A stretch of 64,000 nt of DNA from Lachnospiraceae bacterium UBA7054 (GCA_002492725.1 DLAF01000009.1:69250-133249), one strand, 5' to 3'. Positions 54,342-63,375 are shown, counted from the stretch's first letter. A program made the numbers and translations. Notes: generated by a model from the sequence alone, not told the origin.

Positions 54342-55694
54342 TTACTTGTATTTATCTTTTCTTGGACTTTTTTCCCACAATTCGTCTGCAACAGGTTCCC
54401 AGTCCCTTGCATACTGGTCGCACTTGGAACAAAGGTGCTCGACGCTTTCCGGTGACTGGAGGTCTGTAGAATGGGCACCGGCGCATGCAACCATTTCGCG
54501 GAGTTTTTCCGGATTTTCAAGCATCGGGCAGGGACGCAGCATATTTTTATTGAAAGGCTGTCTTTGATGGTATGCCATCATCATAGGGGAGCGCAAGGCT
54601 TCCAAAAGTGTTTTCTCCCGGATATTGGAATCGGAGTAATGCACAAATACGCAGGGATCGATATCGCCGTTTGCATTGATATGCAGGTAGCGGTGTCCGC
54701 CTGCGATACATCCGCCTATATATTCTGCATCATTTTGGAAGTCCATGGCAAACAACGGTTTTTCGGTACGGTAACGGCGGATCCGGTCATATGTTCCCCT
54801 TCGTTGAGCGGGGGTCGGCATCAGTTCCGGTACGGCGTCATTTCCTACCGGCATATAGTGGAAATACCAGATAAACCATGCACCCATTTCACTTACCTTA
54901 TCCAGATATGCTTCCGAAGTGATAGATTCATAGTTGGCGCTGGTATAGCAGGAGGAAATGCCATAGATCAGCTTTTTGTTCCGTAAAAGCTCCAGGGCGT
55001 CCATCACTTTTTGATATACGCCGTTTCCACGTCTTCCGTCGGTTGCTTCCTCGAAGCCTTCCAGAGAAATGGCGGGCACAAAATTGCCAACCCGCAGCAT
55101 TTCATCCGCAAAGGCTTCATCGATCAGGGTTGCATTGGTAAAACAGAGGAATACGCAGTCGGAGTGTTTTTCGCACAGCCGGATCAGGTCCTTTTTGCGT
55201 ACCAGAGGTTCTCCTCCGGTGTATATGTACAGATAGACCCCAAGCTCCTTGCCCTGACGGATAATGTCATCAATTTCTTCATACGACAGGTTCAGCTTGT
55301 TCCCATATTCAGCAGCCCAGCAGCCGGTACAGTGGAGGTTGCAGGCGGAGGTAGGGTCAAGAAGGATTGCCCACGGAATATTGCAATCATATTTTTTGCG
55401 GAGTTCTTCTTCCCTGGGCCATCCAACCAGACCGGCATTGATGAAGAAATTCACGGCGAGAGTCCGCGTGACATTTGGGTCGATATCCGTGAAAAGACGG
55501 CGCACATAAGAGTAATAAGGGTGTTCCGGGTTTGTGATCGCTTCCCGGATCATTTTCCTTTGGGAAATAAAATTATCACCCGCGAATTTATCAGCCCAAT
55601 CCATGATCTTGAGCATGTTTTTCTCAGGATCTTTGTAGATGTAGTGGAACGCCTGTTCCAGACCAAATTTTTTCAGTGTTGTCGTCGCATTCAT
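54342..55694 (-). CDS. Radical SAM protein with SPASM-like C-terminus
   Basis: A 450-residue radical SAM enzyme. The cluster motif is CNLHCTGC near residue 120, followed by GGEPL. The C-terminal part has cysteines in GGCIAGGHRYLHINANGDIDPCVF and further on CSKCDQYA, typical of auxiliary clusters. Similar proteins occur in clostridia next to DUF308 and TetR genes. No small peptide gene with the features of a ripp precursor is adjacent, so the substrate is unknown. It is the last gene of a minus-strand group with the HdeD-like and channel-like genes. Confidence 0.88.
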   Translation of the reverse strand: MNATTTLKKFGLEQAFHYIYKDPEKNMLKIMDWADKFAGDNFISQRKMIREAITNPEHPYYSYVRRLFTDIDPNVTRTLAVNFFINAGLVGWPREEELRKKYDCNIPWAILLDPTSACNLHCTGCWAAEYGNKLNLSYEEIDDIIRQGKELGVYLYIYTGGEPLVRKKDLIRLCEKHSDCVFLCFTNATLIDEAFADEMLRVGNFVPAISLEGFEEATDGRRGNGVYQKVMDALELLRNKKLIYGISSCYTSANYESITSEAYLDKVSEMGAWFIWYFHYMPVGNDAVPELMPTPAQRRGTYDRIRRYRTEKPLFAMDFQNDAEYIGGCIAGGHRYLHINANGDIDPCVFVHYSDSNIREKTLLEALRSPMMMAYHQRQPFNKNMLRPCPMLENPEKLREMVACAGAHSTDLQSPESVEHLCSKCDQYARDWEPVADELWEKSPRKDKYK

Positions 55695-55743
55695 AATATT
55701 CTACTCCTTTGTGAAATAAGTACTGTTCTCTTTCTTAATACAG

Positions 55744-56307
55744 TCATTTTCCAAATTTTCTTTCCGGGAAGTGATGATAGTCCGGTGAAAGATATACGGT
55801 ACAATGAACAATGTAATGCCGCATAAGCCCTTCTGCCAGAAGGCTGCATCCTGCTATCCTTTGCATATTGGTTACGATCAGTGCAGCTCCCAATACCCCG
55901 GAAAGGATGGAAAAAGCCAAGATTACGGACCATGAAGGAAGTCCGAACCTTTTTGCGTCCATGGATGTCTGTATGCACAGCAGGCTGTCCAATAGAATTA
56001 AAACGCCAACCGCGGACAGCAGATGTCCTTTAAATCTTTGGTTCGCGGTTAATACGACGATTCCGAGCACGAGCAGAAATATCCCGCAGGCAAAGTCGTA
56101 CTGGAATGCAAGACAGTAAAGGTCTTTGGAGAGATACCCCGTTATCTTGATAATGCCGTAAGCAATCAGGACGATTCCCCCTGCGATAGCAACAGCTTTT
56201 CCGCTGATATTCGGTATCATCAGACAGAGAATGCCTGAGAGATAAAACAGGATTGAAATCAGGATGTAACCGGTTCTGGCAAATTTTATTTGTTTCAAGG
56301 TTGTCAT
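55744..56307 (-). CDS. HdeD/DUF308-like membrane protein
   Basis: A 187-residue protein with five to six hydrophobic helices and the repeated short glycine-rich pairs (GGIVLIAYGIIKI, GVLILLDSLL) of the HdeD family. E. coli HdeD aids acid resistance; the role here is unknown. It lies 49 bases upstream of the radical SAM gene and 26 bases downstream of the channel-like gene on the same strand, so they may share a transcript. Confidence 0.82.
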   Translation of the reverse strand: MTTLKQIKFARTGYILISILFYLSGILCLMIPNISGKAVAIAGGIVLIAYGIIKITGYLSKDLYCLAFQYDFACGIFLLVLGIVVLTANQRFKGHLLSAVGVLILLDSLLCIQTSMDAKRFGLPSWSVILAFSILSGVLGAALIVTNMQRIAGCSLLAEGLMRHYIVHCTVYLSPDYHHFPERKFGK

Positions 56308-56333
56308 CTCCTTTAAAGTTGCTGCCGTTTGAA

Positions 56334-57402
56334 CTATTTCTTTTCCTCATGTTCCAGTCCGCAGGCATCAGAAAGTTTTTTCAGGGCTTTTCCTGCGAAA
56401 TCCCGGCCTCCGATACCGAAGGAAATGGCAAATGCTGCGGCAAGAGCGGCAATGATCAGGATAAAGGCAGTATTTACGATTTCTTTTGCAATGTGAAGTT
56501 CACTTAAAATCATGAAGATACCAACCGTATAAATAGCAATCCTGCTGATCATGGCTAAAACGGTATGGTTTCCTTTTGACAGCGCCTTGCCCGTAAGTCC
56601 ATCGCATACATAGCAGATGAGAAGAATCAGGGCGGATGCCAATACATATGGCATATAGCTGATCATAGCATTTCCAATATTTGTAAGGACGGAAAGATGC
56701 AGTACACTGAAACTTTCCACAATAAAGAAAACAACCATGATGATATGTACGGTTTTTCCGATTACTTTTGATAAAACAAAGCTGTTTTCTTTTTCTCCCA
56801 AATGTTCTTTCAGTTTTGTGTCAAAACCGGCAGAAGCGATCAGGCTTTCCACGATATTTTCGGAAAATTTCGCAACCATGCAGCCGATGATAATGATGAC
56901 CAGGGCAGCCAGTATATTGGGGATAAATTTAAAAATTGTGTCAAGCATCTGAATGGCCGGGGCAGAAACAGCTTCAATATTCAATACCTGAAGGGCGGCC
57001 AAATACCGGAACCAAAAGTTCGCGGACAAGTCTGGCAATGAAACATCCTACCCATATGACAAGGACTGCTGCCAGTATGTTGGGAAGATATCCCCATAAG
57101 GTATTGAGAAGATTTAATATGGGGGAAGAAACTTCCCTCATGCCGAGACTTTCAAAAATTCCCGGTACAAAGAGCAGAAAAACTAACAGGTGGACGAGTT
57201 TTCCGATAAAGTCCACGGATTTTTCTTTTCCATTGGCATTGTCAGTCTGTTTAGGCAAGGCATTCCATTTTGTTTTGGTAAACAGTTTTACAACCAGAGA
57301 TTTTACAACAGCCGCCGTAATAAATGCGAGGAGCAGGAGTAAAGCAGCCTTTATCACTGCCCATATCCCACTGCTGAAAAAAGAGACAAACATTTCGTTC
57401 AT
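56334..57402 (-). pseudogene. Mechanosensitive-channel-like protein with conserved TM-helix repeats, frameshifted
   Basis: Two overlapping frames (57402-56974 and 57038-56334) together make a protein with repeated long hydrophobic helices of the MscS-associated conserved-TM-helix type (LPNILAAVLVIWVGCFIARL, then IPNILAALVIIIIGCMVAKF). They join smoothly as LVRELLFRYLAAL if one G at 57012-57013 is skipped. The second frame has no ribosome site and its only upstream start is a TTG out of context, so a one-base insertion or a sequence error is more likely than two genes. The expected intact product would be about 350 residues. Confidence 0.75.
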
Positions 57403-57556
57403 AGTAAGAACCTCCTTTTTGTGATGAATGTTTTATGCTGATACCATACGCCTGTTATTTCCCCTTTGAAATAGACAAATAGGGGTAAAACATCTAAAAT
57501 TCGAACAATGGAGATGCGTTTGTCCGGTTTTTAAACATTTGGTGTCCGTATGTCTA

Positions 57557-57585
57557 TTGCAGGATAGGAAAAAAAGTGATAGGCT
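57557..57585 (+). promoter_or_regulatory. Possible promoter of the second LytTR/GHKL operon
   Basis: TTGCAG (57557-57562), 17 bases, TAGGCT (57580-57585). The hexamers TGTCCG at 57521 and 57543 lie just upstream, 22 bases apart. Confidence 0.5.
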
Positions 57586-57651
57586 AAAAAGAACGATTTT
57601 TTGAGTCAATAATAGAAGCGTATCGTGCATAACAGAAATGAGGTGACAGTG

Positions 57652-58374
57652 TTGGTACGGATTGCCATATGTGACGATGAAAAGGAAAACGTCACGCTGC
57701 ATGAGAAAATCATAAAGGAAAGTCTGCAATCCTGCGGTATCGGATATGAAATAACAACTTACACATACAGCAGCAATCTTTTGTCTGACATTACGGAGGA
57801 TAGATTTTTTTATGATCTGCTCCTGCTTGATATTGAAATGCCCGATGTCACAGGCATGGAACTTACGAAAAAGATAAAGCCGTTTTTGCCGAATATAAAG
57901 GTTATTTTTATAACCTCGCATATGGAATATGCGATTGACGCTTTTGAGCTTGCCGTTTTTCGCTATGTGCCGAAAAATGATCTTGAGAAAAGGCTGAAAA
58001 CTGCTGTGGCAGATGCGGCAAAATTGATTGAATTGGAAGCGGGAAAGGAATACATGATCCGGGCAGCGGGACGAATGGAGAAGATACCGTACAGGGATAT
58101 TTTCTATATTGAGCGTGATGGCGGCAAAAATTCAGTAATATACTCAATTGTGGGAACATCAAAAGTCAGGAAAAGTTTACAGCAGGTTTTCGAGGAGCTT
58201 GCGGCGCCGGAGTTTATTTTTATTGACAGAGGCTGTATTGTAAATATTATGCAGATCATGAAAGTAGCTGACGGAATGGCATTCCTCAAAAACGGCGAAT
58301 CCCTGCCGATCAGCCGCGCCCATTTACAGGCGGTCAAACAGCAGATCAACAGGTTTTGGGGGACACACATATGA
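57652..58374 (+). CDS. LytTR-family response regulator
   Basis: A 240-residue regulator with acidic pocket DDE at 8-10, phospho-acceptor D60 in LLLDIEMPDV, and a LytTR domain from about 135 with FIDRGCIVNIMQIM. TTG 57652 is the best match to the GAGGTGAC site; GTG 57625 and GTG 57649 are alternatives. It is translationally coupled to its kinase (ATGA at 58371). The direct repeat at 59694 is its likely target. Confidence 0.9.
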   Translation: MVRIAICDDEKENVTLHEKIIKESLQSCGIGYEITTYTYSSNLLSDITEDRFFYDLLLLDIEMPDVTGMELTKKIKPFLPNIKVIFITSHMEYAIDAFELAVFRYVPKNDLEKRLKTAVADAAKLIELEAGKEYMIRAAGRMEKIPYRDIFYIERDGGKNSVIYSIVGTSKVRKSLQQVFEELAAPEFIFIDRGCIVNIMQIMKVADGMAFLKNGESLPISRAHLQAVKQQINRFWGTHI

Positions 58375-59648
58375 TGGGCCGGTATCAGATCATTTCATTT
58401 CTTTTTACAAATGGACTGCGGTTATTCTTTGGCATCTATCTGGTTATGGCAGTGCTAAAGTTATCCGGTGACAGGAAGAGGGCGGGTGTTCTTTCTGCTT
58501 GTGCGGCTGTTATGATTACCCTGTTGTCTTGTCTGTCAATCCCGCAAATATATATCACAAGTGCTGAGATCATTATCATGATGCTGATGATTCGGTGTCT
58601 GTTTCAAACGGAACTGCGGATGCCTCTTTTTCTTACTTTTTTTTATGAGATAGCGGTAGCTCTTTGGGAATTTTTGATATCTGCCGTCTTGGCAATCCTG
58701 TTTCGGTCAGAGGACTTTCTTGATAGAAATACGCTTGGTTTTTTGGCGGCAGTCTGGATCGTTCGGGCGCTTATACTTGGTATTGCCTTTCTTGCTGCCA
58801 AAGCCGGGGAGGGAAGAAATAAAGTCATATCCGGGGTTGCAGTCGCAGGATTGTTCGGAGTGGTCTTTTTATCCGGGCAGAGCATCATAACCATTGATGA
58901 GGAACAGATGACGACATGGATTATTTTTTCCATGTTGATCCTTTTGGCAGTCCTGTTTTTTTATCTTACCAGACAATATGAGATGGAGAAAAAAATAGCG
59001 CAACTGGAACAGGAAAAAAATGAATTACTGATGCGGGATTATCGGTTGTTAAAAAATACCTATGCCACGAATGCAAAGTTATTCCATGATTTTCACAATC
59101 ATATTGAGGCATTGTACCGTTATCTGGAAAAAGACAGGACGGCGGAGGCAGTCCGTTATCTGGAAAGCCTGCGTTCACCTACCAACGCAGTCACGCAGCC
59201 TGTATGGGTAGGAGATGAGGCGGTGGATTATCTGATCAACAGTAAAATTGCCCTTGCTGTTTCCCAAAACATACGGGTAAACACGAACATTGAATTTCCC
59301 CGCCGCACAAATATAAGAAGCGTTGATTTAGTTGCGATTTTAGGGAACCTTTTGGACAATTCTCTTGAAGCAGTAAACAATGAAGAGGACAGTTTGCGCT
59401 TTATCAATCTAACGATTCGGCGCATTAATTATATGCTGGCTATTAAAGTGGAAAATGGGTGTAATGCCGCACCTGCTGCAGCAGACGGAGAGCTGCAGAC
59501 TTCTAAAACAGATAAAACCCTGCATGGCTGGGGACTGCAAAGCGTTCGAACAGCTGCTGAACGCTATGACGGAACCATCGAAACAGAGTATAGTAATCAT
59601 ACATTTTGCGCTGTTGTCATATTATCTTTTGAAGCAGTAGAGGAATAA
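58371..59648 (+). CDS. AgrC-like GHKL sensor histidine kinase
   Basis: A 425-residue kinase with six to seven N-terminal membrane helices (to about 205), a coiled coil, phospho-acceptor histidine in LFHDFHNHIE near 237, N-box ILGNLLDNSLEA and glycine box HGWGLQS. The layout fits sensors of peptides or membrane-active compounds. The start overlaps the regulator's stop, and a terminator follows. Confidence 0.9.
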   Translation: MMGRYQIISFLFTNGLRLFFGIYLVMAVLKLSGDRKRAGVLSACAAVMITLLSCLSIPQIYITSAEIIIMMLMIRCLFQTELRMPLFLTFFYEIAVALWEFLISAVLAILFRSEDFLDRNTLGFLAAVWIVRALILGIAFLAAKAGEGRNKVISGVAVAGLFGVVFLSGQSIITIDEEQMTTWIIFSMLILLAVLFFYLTRQYEMEKKIAQLEQEKNELLMRDYRLLKNTYATNAKLFHDFHNHIEALYRYLEKDRTAEAVRYLESLRSPTNAVTQPVWVGDEAVDYLINSKIALAVSQNIRVNTNIEFPRRTNIRSVDLVAILGNLLDNSLEAVNNEEDSLRFINLTIRRINYMLAIKVENGCNAAPAAADGELQTSKTDKTLHGWGLQSVRTAAERYDGTIETEYSNHTFCAVVILSFEAVEE

Positions 59649-59664
59649 CCAATTTATCCAAAAG

Positions 59665-59695
59665 GCAGGCCGCTCATTTTGGCGGTCTGCTTTTT
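59665..59695 (+). terminator. Rho-independent terminator
   Basis: GCAGGCCGC (59665-59673) pairs with GCGGTCTGC (59682-59690), followed by five T. Confidence 0.82.
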
Positions 59696-59725
59696 CATGG
59701 ACAAAAACCTGCCATTCATGGACAA
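59694..59725 (+). promoter_or_regulatory. Direct repeat, probable LytTR regulator binding site
   Basis: TTCATGGACAA occurs at 59694-59704 and again at 59715-59725, start to start exactly 21 bases, two helical turns. LytTR regulators bind pairs of about 9-base direct repeats with 12-13-base spacers upstream of promoters, which fits. The downstream -10 is TATAAC at 59756-59761, with no good -35, as in activator-dependent promoters. Confidence 0.72.
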
Positions 59726-59821
59726 TACGGCACGGAAACGTTTTTTACGGTATGCTATAACCATAACAAGCAAAGATTGTATAACGGTTACTTATCTACC
59801 AATCTGAATGGAGGAAAATGT

Positions 59822-59986
59822 ATGAGACACTTTTATTTTCGTTTGTTTTTTGGAATCGTTTGGCTGGCTGCGGCGGTTGTCAGTGCCGGAACGTTTGCTG
59901 CCCTGTATGTGGTGCTGGGCATTGTATTCCTGGGGTCTGCTTATTTGACTCGGAAAAAGGAGAGGGACAAAGGCAATGAAAGATAA
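59822..59986 (+). CDS. Small membrane protein of the ABC operon
   Basis: A 54-residue protein with two hydrophobic helices (LFFGIVWLAAAVVSAGTFAA and LYVVLGIVFLGSAYL) and a basic tail. It begins behind TGGAGGAAA and overlaps the ABC ATPase gene by 11 bases. As first gene of the LytTR-regulated operon it may be a small subunit or immunity-type peptide. I do not recognise a family. Confidence 0.75.
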   Translation: MRHFYFRLFFGIVWLAAAVVSAGTFAALYVVLGIVFLGSAYLTRKKERDKGNER

Positions 59987-60695
59987 CATAATGGGGAATG
60001 GAGAGCTTCTTGTTCTGAAAGATTTAGATGTCTGGTACACGAAGGGTAAGCCTGTCCTTGAACAGTTTTCTATGGAGCTTAAAAGAAATGAGATTGTCGG
60101 GCTGATCGGACTGAACGGGGCGGGTAAGACAACCTTAATCAAAACGCTTTCCGGGCTGCTTGACGGTTTTCAGGCTGAGACCGTCCTGTGGCAGGGAAAA
60201 CCGCTTATGTTTCGTGACAGAGGATTTCAGAAAGAGCGGTATATTGTTTTTGCAGAAGACCGTTCCTTCCGGTTTTTTACATTCCGTGAGTATATTTCCT
60301 ATGTGGAAACTTCCTATGGTAAAAAACTGTCTGATTCTGATATCAAAGAATTGGTGCATGGTTTTCATTTTGAAGAATACACGGATGTCCTGCTGAAAGA
60401 ACTGTCAACAGGAAATTTGAAAAAGGTGTACCTGATCACCGCATTTGCCCTGAAGCCAAAGCTGCTTATGCTGGATGAACCCGTGAACGGGCTGGATTTC
60501 CAAAGCACCGAATACCTGTACCGGCAGATTGGCAGTTATCGGCAGTATGGCAGCGTCCTTTTTTCGTCACACATCCTTGAAAGCATCTGTCTGACTGCTG
60601 ACCGGGTGCTTGTGTTGGAGCAGGGGCAGATAAAAAGGAGTTACGCAGGACAGGAGATTGAAGCAGAAAAAATTCGGGAGGCACTGAAAGAATGA
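59976..60695 (+). CDS. ABC transporter ATP-binding protein
   Basis: A 239-residue ATPase of the drug/bacteriocin exporter (CcmA-like) type: Walker A GLNGAGKTT near 46-54, signature LSTGNLKKV (a variant of LSGGQ), Walker B LLMLDEPVNGLDF. The divergent signature is common in exporters of antimicrobial peptides or in ABC-2 systems. It overlaps both the small membrane protein and the permease gene. Confidence 0.9.
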   Translation: MKDNIMGNGELLVLKDLDVWYTKGKPVLEQFSMELKRNEIVGLIGLNGAGKTTLIKTLSGLLDGFQAETVLWQGKPLMFRDRGFQKERYIVFAEDRSFRFFTFREYISYVETSYGKKLSDSDIKELVHGFHFEEYTDVLLKELSTGNLKKVYLITAFALKPKLLMLDEPVNGLDFQSTEYLYRQIGSYRQYGSVLFSSHILESICLTADRVLVLEQGQIKRSYAGQEIEAEKIREALKE

Positions 60696-61849
60696 ATATA
60701 CTCAAAGCCTTATCAAAGCAGCTTTTCGGAGCAAAGTATGAACGCATCCTAAAAAGCCTGATTACCTGTCTGATCCTGTTTCTTGCCGTCCATGCCGCAG
60801 AAATCAATTTGGAGATTGCACCATCTATCCTTTTCCTGACAGCTACAGCCTTTACGGCGGGTATCATGTGGCAGGCGCTCCATACTTCGGGGAACGCGGA
60901 TCGTATGGCCGGGTTGTATATGCTGCCATTTGCAAACAGGGAAATGACTTTTTCGGTTGTGTCGGCATTTGCCGGATATACGCTTTTTACAAAAACATTT
61001 CCGGTGCTGGCTCTATTTTTTGCCGTGCATGAGTGGAGCGTATTGCAGATAGCCGTGGCTTTTGGGTGTGCCTGTAATGGATGTCTTGCGGCTGCGGCAT
61101 GGTACGCCATGGTCAATGAAGCGTTGCATCAAAAAAGATGGCAGCGGATGCTTTTTGCGGCTTTATGGTGTGTGGGAATACTTCTGTCCATATTCTTCGT
61201 GCAGGAGATTATGGTTCATTCCGTAATTGTGTTTGCAAGCCTGTTTCTATCAATTTTGAGCCTGCTGACAGCGGACGCTTATGTGTTTTACCATTCGGCA
61301 ACCGCAAAGCTTCCGCTCAGGCGCACAAAAGGGAAAGGAAGCATATTTCTGTATCTGTTACGTTATCTGATAACGAATAAGAATTATCTTATGAATACTG
61401 TCGGCCTTTGTGTGGTTGGCGGCTTTCTGCCGATACTATTGGGGCAGTTTGAGGGGATGAATATGATGCCGTTTGGGTTTGCCATCCTTTGTCTGAACAC
61501 CCCGATTTGCATCTTACTGTCCTGTGATCCCGATTTGGAGCAGGCAGTCCGGGTATTGCCCGGTCAGGTGTGGCGTTTTTGTACAAGTTACTGCTTTTTC
61601 ATCTTTTCTGTCAATATGGCGGTAAACAGTGTGTATCTGGCTGCCTGGCAGATTCGGCGTGGCGGAGTGGGGTGTATGGAAATCATGGCAGCAGTGTTGA
61701 TTGCGCTGCAAAGTGCAATCCTGTCTGTTTCACTGGAGTGGTTTTTCCCAATTCGTGACTGGAAGATTGAAAGTGATCTGTGGCACCACCCGCGAAAATA
61801 TATTGTGCCGCTTATTATGCTGCTGCTTGCGGGAATTATCGCTATGTGA
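60692..61849 (+). CDS. ABC transporter membrane protein
   Basis: A 385-residue hydrophobic protein with about ten helices, coupled to the ATPase gene through ATGA. It matches no well-known permease family that I can name, but the order small protein, ATPase, membrane protein under a LytTR/GHKL system is the usual layout of antimicrobial-peptide export or self-protection operons. Confidence 0.85.
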   Translation: MNILKALSKQLFGAKYERILKSLITCLILFLAVHAAEINLEIAPSILFLTATAFTAGIMWQALHTSGNADRMAGLYMLPFANREMTFSVVSAFAGYTLFTKTFPVLALFFAVHEWSVLQIAVAFGCACNGCLAAAAWYAMVNEALHQKRWQRMLFAALWCVGILLSIFFVQEIMVHSVIVFASLFLSILSLLTADAYVFYHSATAKLPLRRTKGKGSIFLYLLRYLITNKNYLMNTVGLCVVGGFLPILLGQFEGMNMMPFGFAILCLNTPICILLSCDPDLEQAVRVLPGQVWRFCTSYCFFIFSVNMAVNSVYLAAWQIRRGGVGCMEIMAAVLIALQSAILSVSLEWFFPIRDWKIESDLWHHPRKYIVPLIMLLLAGIIAM

Positions 61850-61873
61850 ATTGTGGGTATATGGGATATCGCT

Positions 61874-62383
61874 TTATTCTTTTTTCCATGTTAAGATAAT
61901 GCCAATGATTGCACCAATAAGGATCATTGGTGCCACTCTGACAAACAGCCATTCAAATGAGTGAAATGCCACTCCGAGAACGGCAATTTCAGGATCACTG
62001 TAATCCCAACCCAAGTAAGGACTTTCCAATGTCCATAAGAGTGCAAAAATTATTACTATGGCTGCGCATAATGTGATAAACAGCCAATGTAAAATTCTTT
62101 TTCTTGTGGTTTTTCTCTGAGCAAGCTGCAAGTTTATCACCTCCAGTTTTGCAGAAATTGCCTTTAAGTCATCAGCTTGCGGCTCAGTGATATTTTCTCC
62201 AAGTAGTGCACTTACAGGTGTTTCAAACACTTCCGATAGGGAGAGTAACATATCGGAATCGGGAACTGACAAACCTTGTTCCCATTTAGAAACAGTTTGT
62301 CGCACTACGTTCAGCTTGACAGCAAGCTCCTGCTGCGAAAGTCCTTTTGATTTTCTGATTGCTTTGATATTTTCGTTGAGCAT
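61874..62383 (-). CDS. XRE-family regulator with membrane tail
   Basis: A 169-residue protein: an N-terminal Cro/C1 helix-turn-helix (IRKSKGLSQQELAVKLNVVR, SKWEQGLSVPD), a linker and two C-terminal membrane helices (HWLFITLCAAIVIIFALLW and APMILIGAIIGIILTW). ATG at 62383 follows GGAGG; the 21-codon upstream extension has no site. Membrane-anchored XRE regulators are common in Firmicutes. It converges with the ABC permease gene and is divergent from the DUF134 gene. Confidence 0.87.
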   Translation of the reverse strand: MLNENIKAIRKSKGLSQQELAVKLNVVRQTVSKWEQGLSVPDSDMLLSLSEVFETPVSALLGENITEPQADDLKAISAKLEVINLQLAQRKTTRKRILHWLFITLCAAIVIIFALLWTLESPYLGWDYSDPEIAVLGVAFHSFEWLFVRVAPMILIGAIIGIILTWKKE

Positions 62384-62497
62384 TAGGGCATCCTCCGTTT
62401 TCTTGGTTGTTACCATTATTATAGGCAAAATGATTGGTTGCCACAAGCAACGCAGATTAACATTGCTTCAGGTTACATCAAAGTGATTGAAAAAGTC

Positions 62498-62537
62498 TTG
62501 CATTTTGTGTGCTGTTGAGATATTATTGACATATGTC
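62498..62537 (+). promoter_or_regulatory. Promoter with start-site palindrome before the DUF134-NifX gene
   Basis: TTGCAT (62498-62503), 17 bases, TATTAT (62521-62526). The perfect palindrome GACATATGTC (62528-62537) covers the expected start site and could be an operator. Confidence 0.65.
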
Positions 62538-62555
62538 GGAAACGGAGGCGGGAGC

Positions 62556-63341
62556 ATGGCAAGACCAAGCCGGTGCAGGAGAATATGTTTTGAACCTAAA
62601 TATGACAGTTTTGCTCCTTGTGGCGCGGAAAATAAAGAACAAATTCTGCTGACGGTGGATGAATTTGAAGCGGTCCGGCTGATTGACTACGAAAAGAGGA
62701 CTCATGAACAGTGTGCCGCGCAGATGGGGATTTCCCGTACTACGGTCACGGAAATGTATGAAAAGGCCAGAACGAAGATTGCGGACTGTATCGTTAATGG
62801 CAGGATGCTTTGTATTTCCGGCGGAAACTATGCGCTCTGTGACGGCTCAGCATGGAGATGCTGCGGCAAAAAATGTGACAGGGCAGAATATGCGGCTGAA
62901 ACAGCCGGGAAAAGAAAGGGAGACAGAATGATGAAGATTGCAGTTACTTATGAAAATGGAAATGTATTCCAGCATTTTGGGCATACGGAGCAGTTTAAGG
63001 TTTATGAAATCGAAGATGGGAAGGTTGCCGGGGCACAGGTGATGGATACGAATGGAAGCGGACACGGTGCCCTTGCGGGGATGCTGTCCGCATGGGAAGT
63101 GGATACGCTGATCTGCGGAGGAATTGGCGCAGGTGCGCAGACTGCACTGTCAGAAGCGGGAATCCGTTTATATGGCGGAGTGTCTGGCAATGCAGATGAG
63201 GCTGTGGAGGCGCTGCTTGCAGGGAAACTTGTTTTTGATTCGGATGTCCACTGTGACCATCATGGAGAAGGGCATCAGCATGAAAACGGTCATTGCGGGG
63301 AGGATAAGCATGGCTGTGCAGGGAACGGGGGCAGATGCTGA
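62556..63341 (+). CDS. DUF134-NifX/NifB-like fusion protein with His/Cys tail
   Basis: A 261-residue protein with two domains. The DUF134 domain (1-100) has a helix-turn-helix-like segment (EQCAAQMGISRTTVTEMYEK) and starts MARPSRCRRICFEPKY. The dinitrogenase iron-molybdenum cofactor-type domain (about 125-230) has FQHFGHTEQFKVYEIEDGKV and CGGIGAGAQTALSEAGI. A His- and Cys-rich tail (HCDHHGEGHQHENGHCGEDK) suggests metal binding. The family is poorly understood, and no nif genes are present. GGAGGCGGGAG precedes ATG 62556. Confidence 0.87.
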   Translation: MARPSRCRRICFEPKYDSFAPCGAENKEQILLTVDEFEAVRLIDYEKRTHEQCAAQMGISRTTVTEMYEKARTKIADCIVNGRMLCISGGNYALCDGSAWRCCGKKCDRAEYAAETAGKRKGDRMMKIAVTYENGNVFQHFGHTEQFKVYEIEDGKVAGAQVMDTNGSGHGALAGMLSAWEVDTLICGGIGAGAQTALSEAGIRLYGGVSGNADEAVEALLAGKLVFDSDVHCDHHGEGHQHENGHCGEDKHGCAGNGGRC

Positions 63342-63348
63342 AAGAGAT

Positions 63349-63375
63349 CGGGGGACTGTCGGTCCCCCGTATTTT
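63349..63375 (+). terminator. Rho-independent terminator of the DUF134-NifX gene
   Basis: CGGGGGAC (63349-63356) pairs perfectly with GTCCCCCG (63362-63369) across a 5-base loop, followed by TATTTT. Confidence 0.85.

Noticed and set aside
54342..55694. Radical SAM gene as part of a ripp biosynthetic cluster
   Set aside because: No short precursor-like gene, protease or dedicated exporter lies next to it; neighbours are HdeD-like and channel-like membrane proteins.
55011..55826. 271-codon open frame on the plus strand
   Set aside because: It runs antisense to the radical SAM gene, whose cluster motif and SPASM cysteines are clearly the real coding signal.
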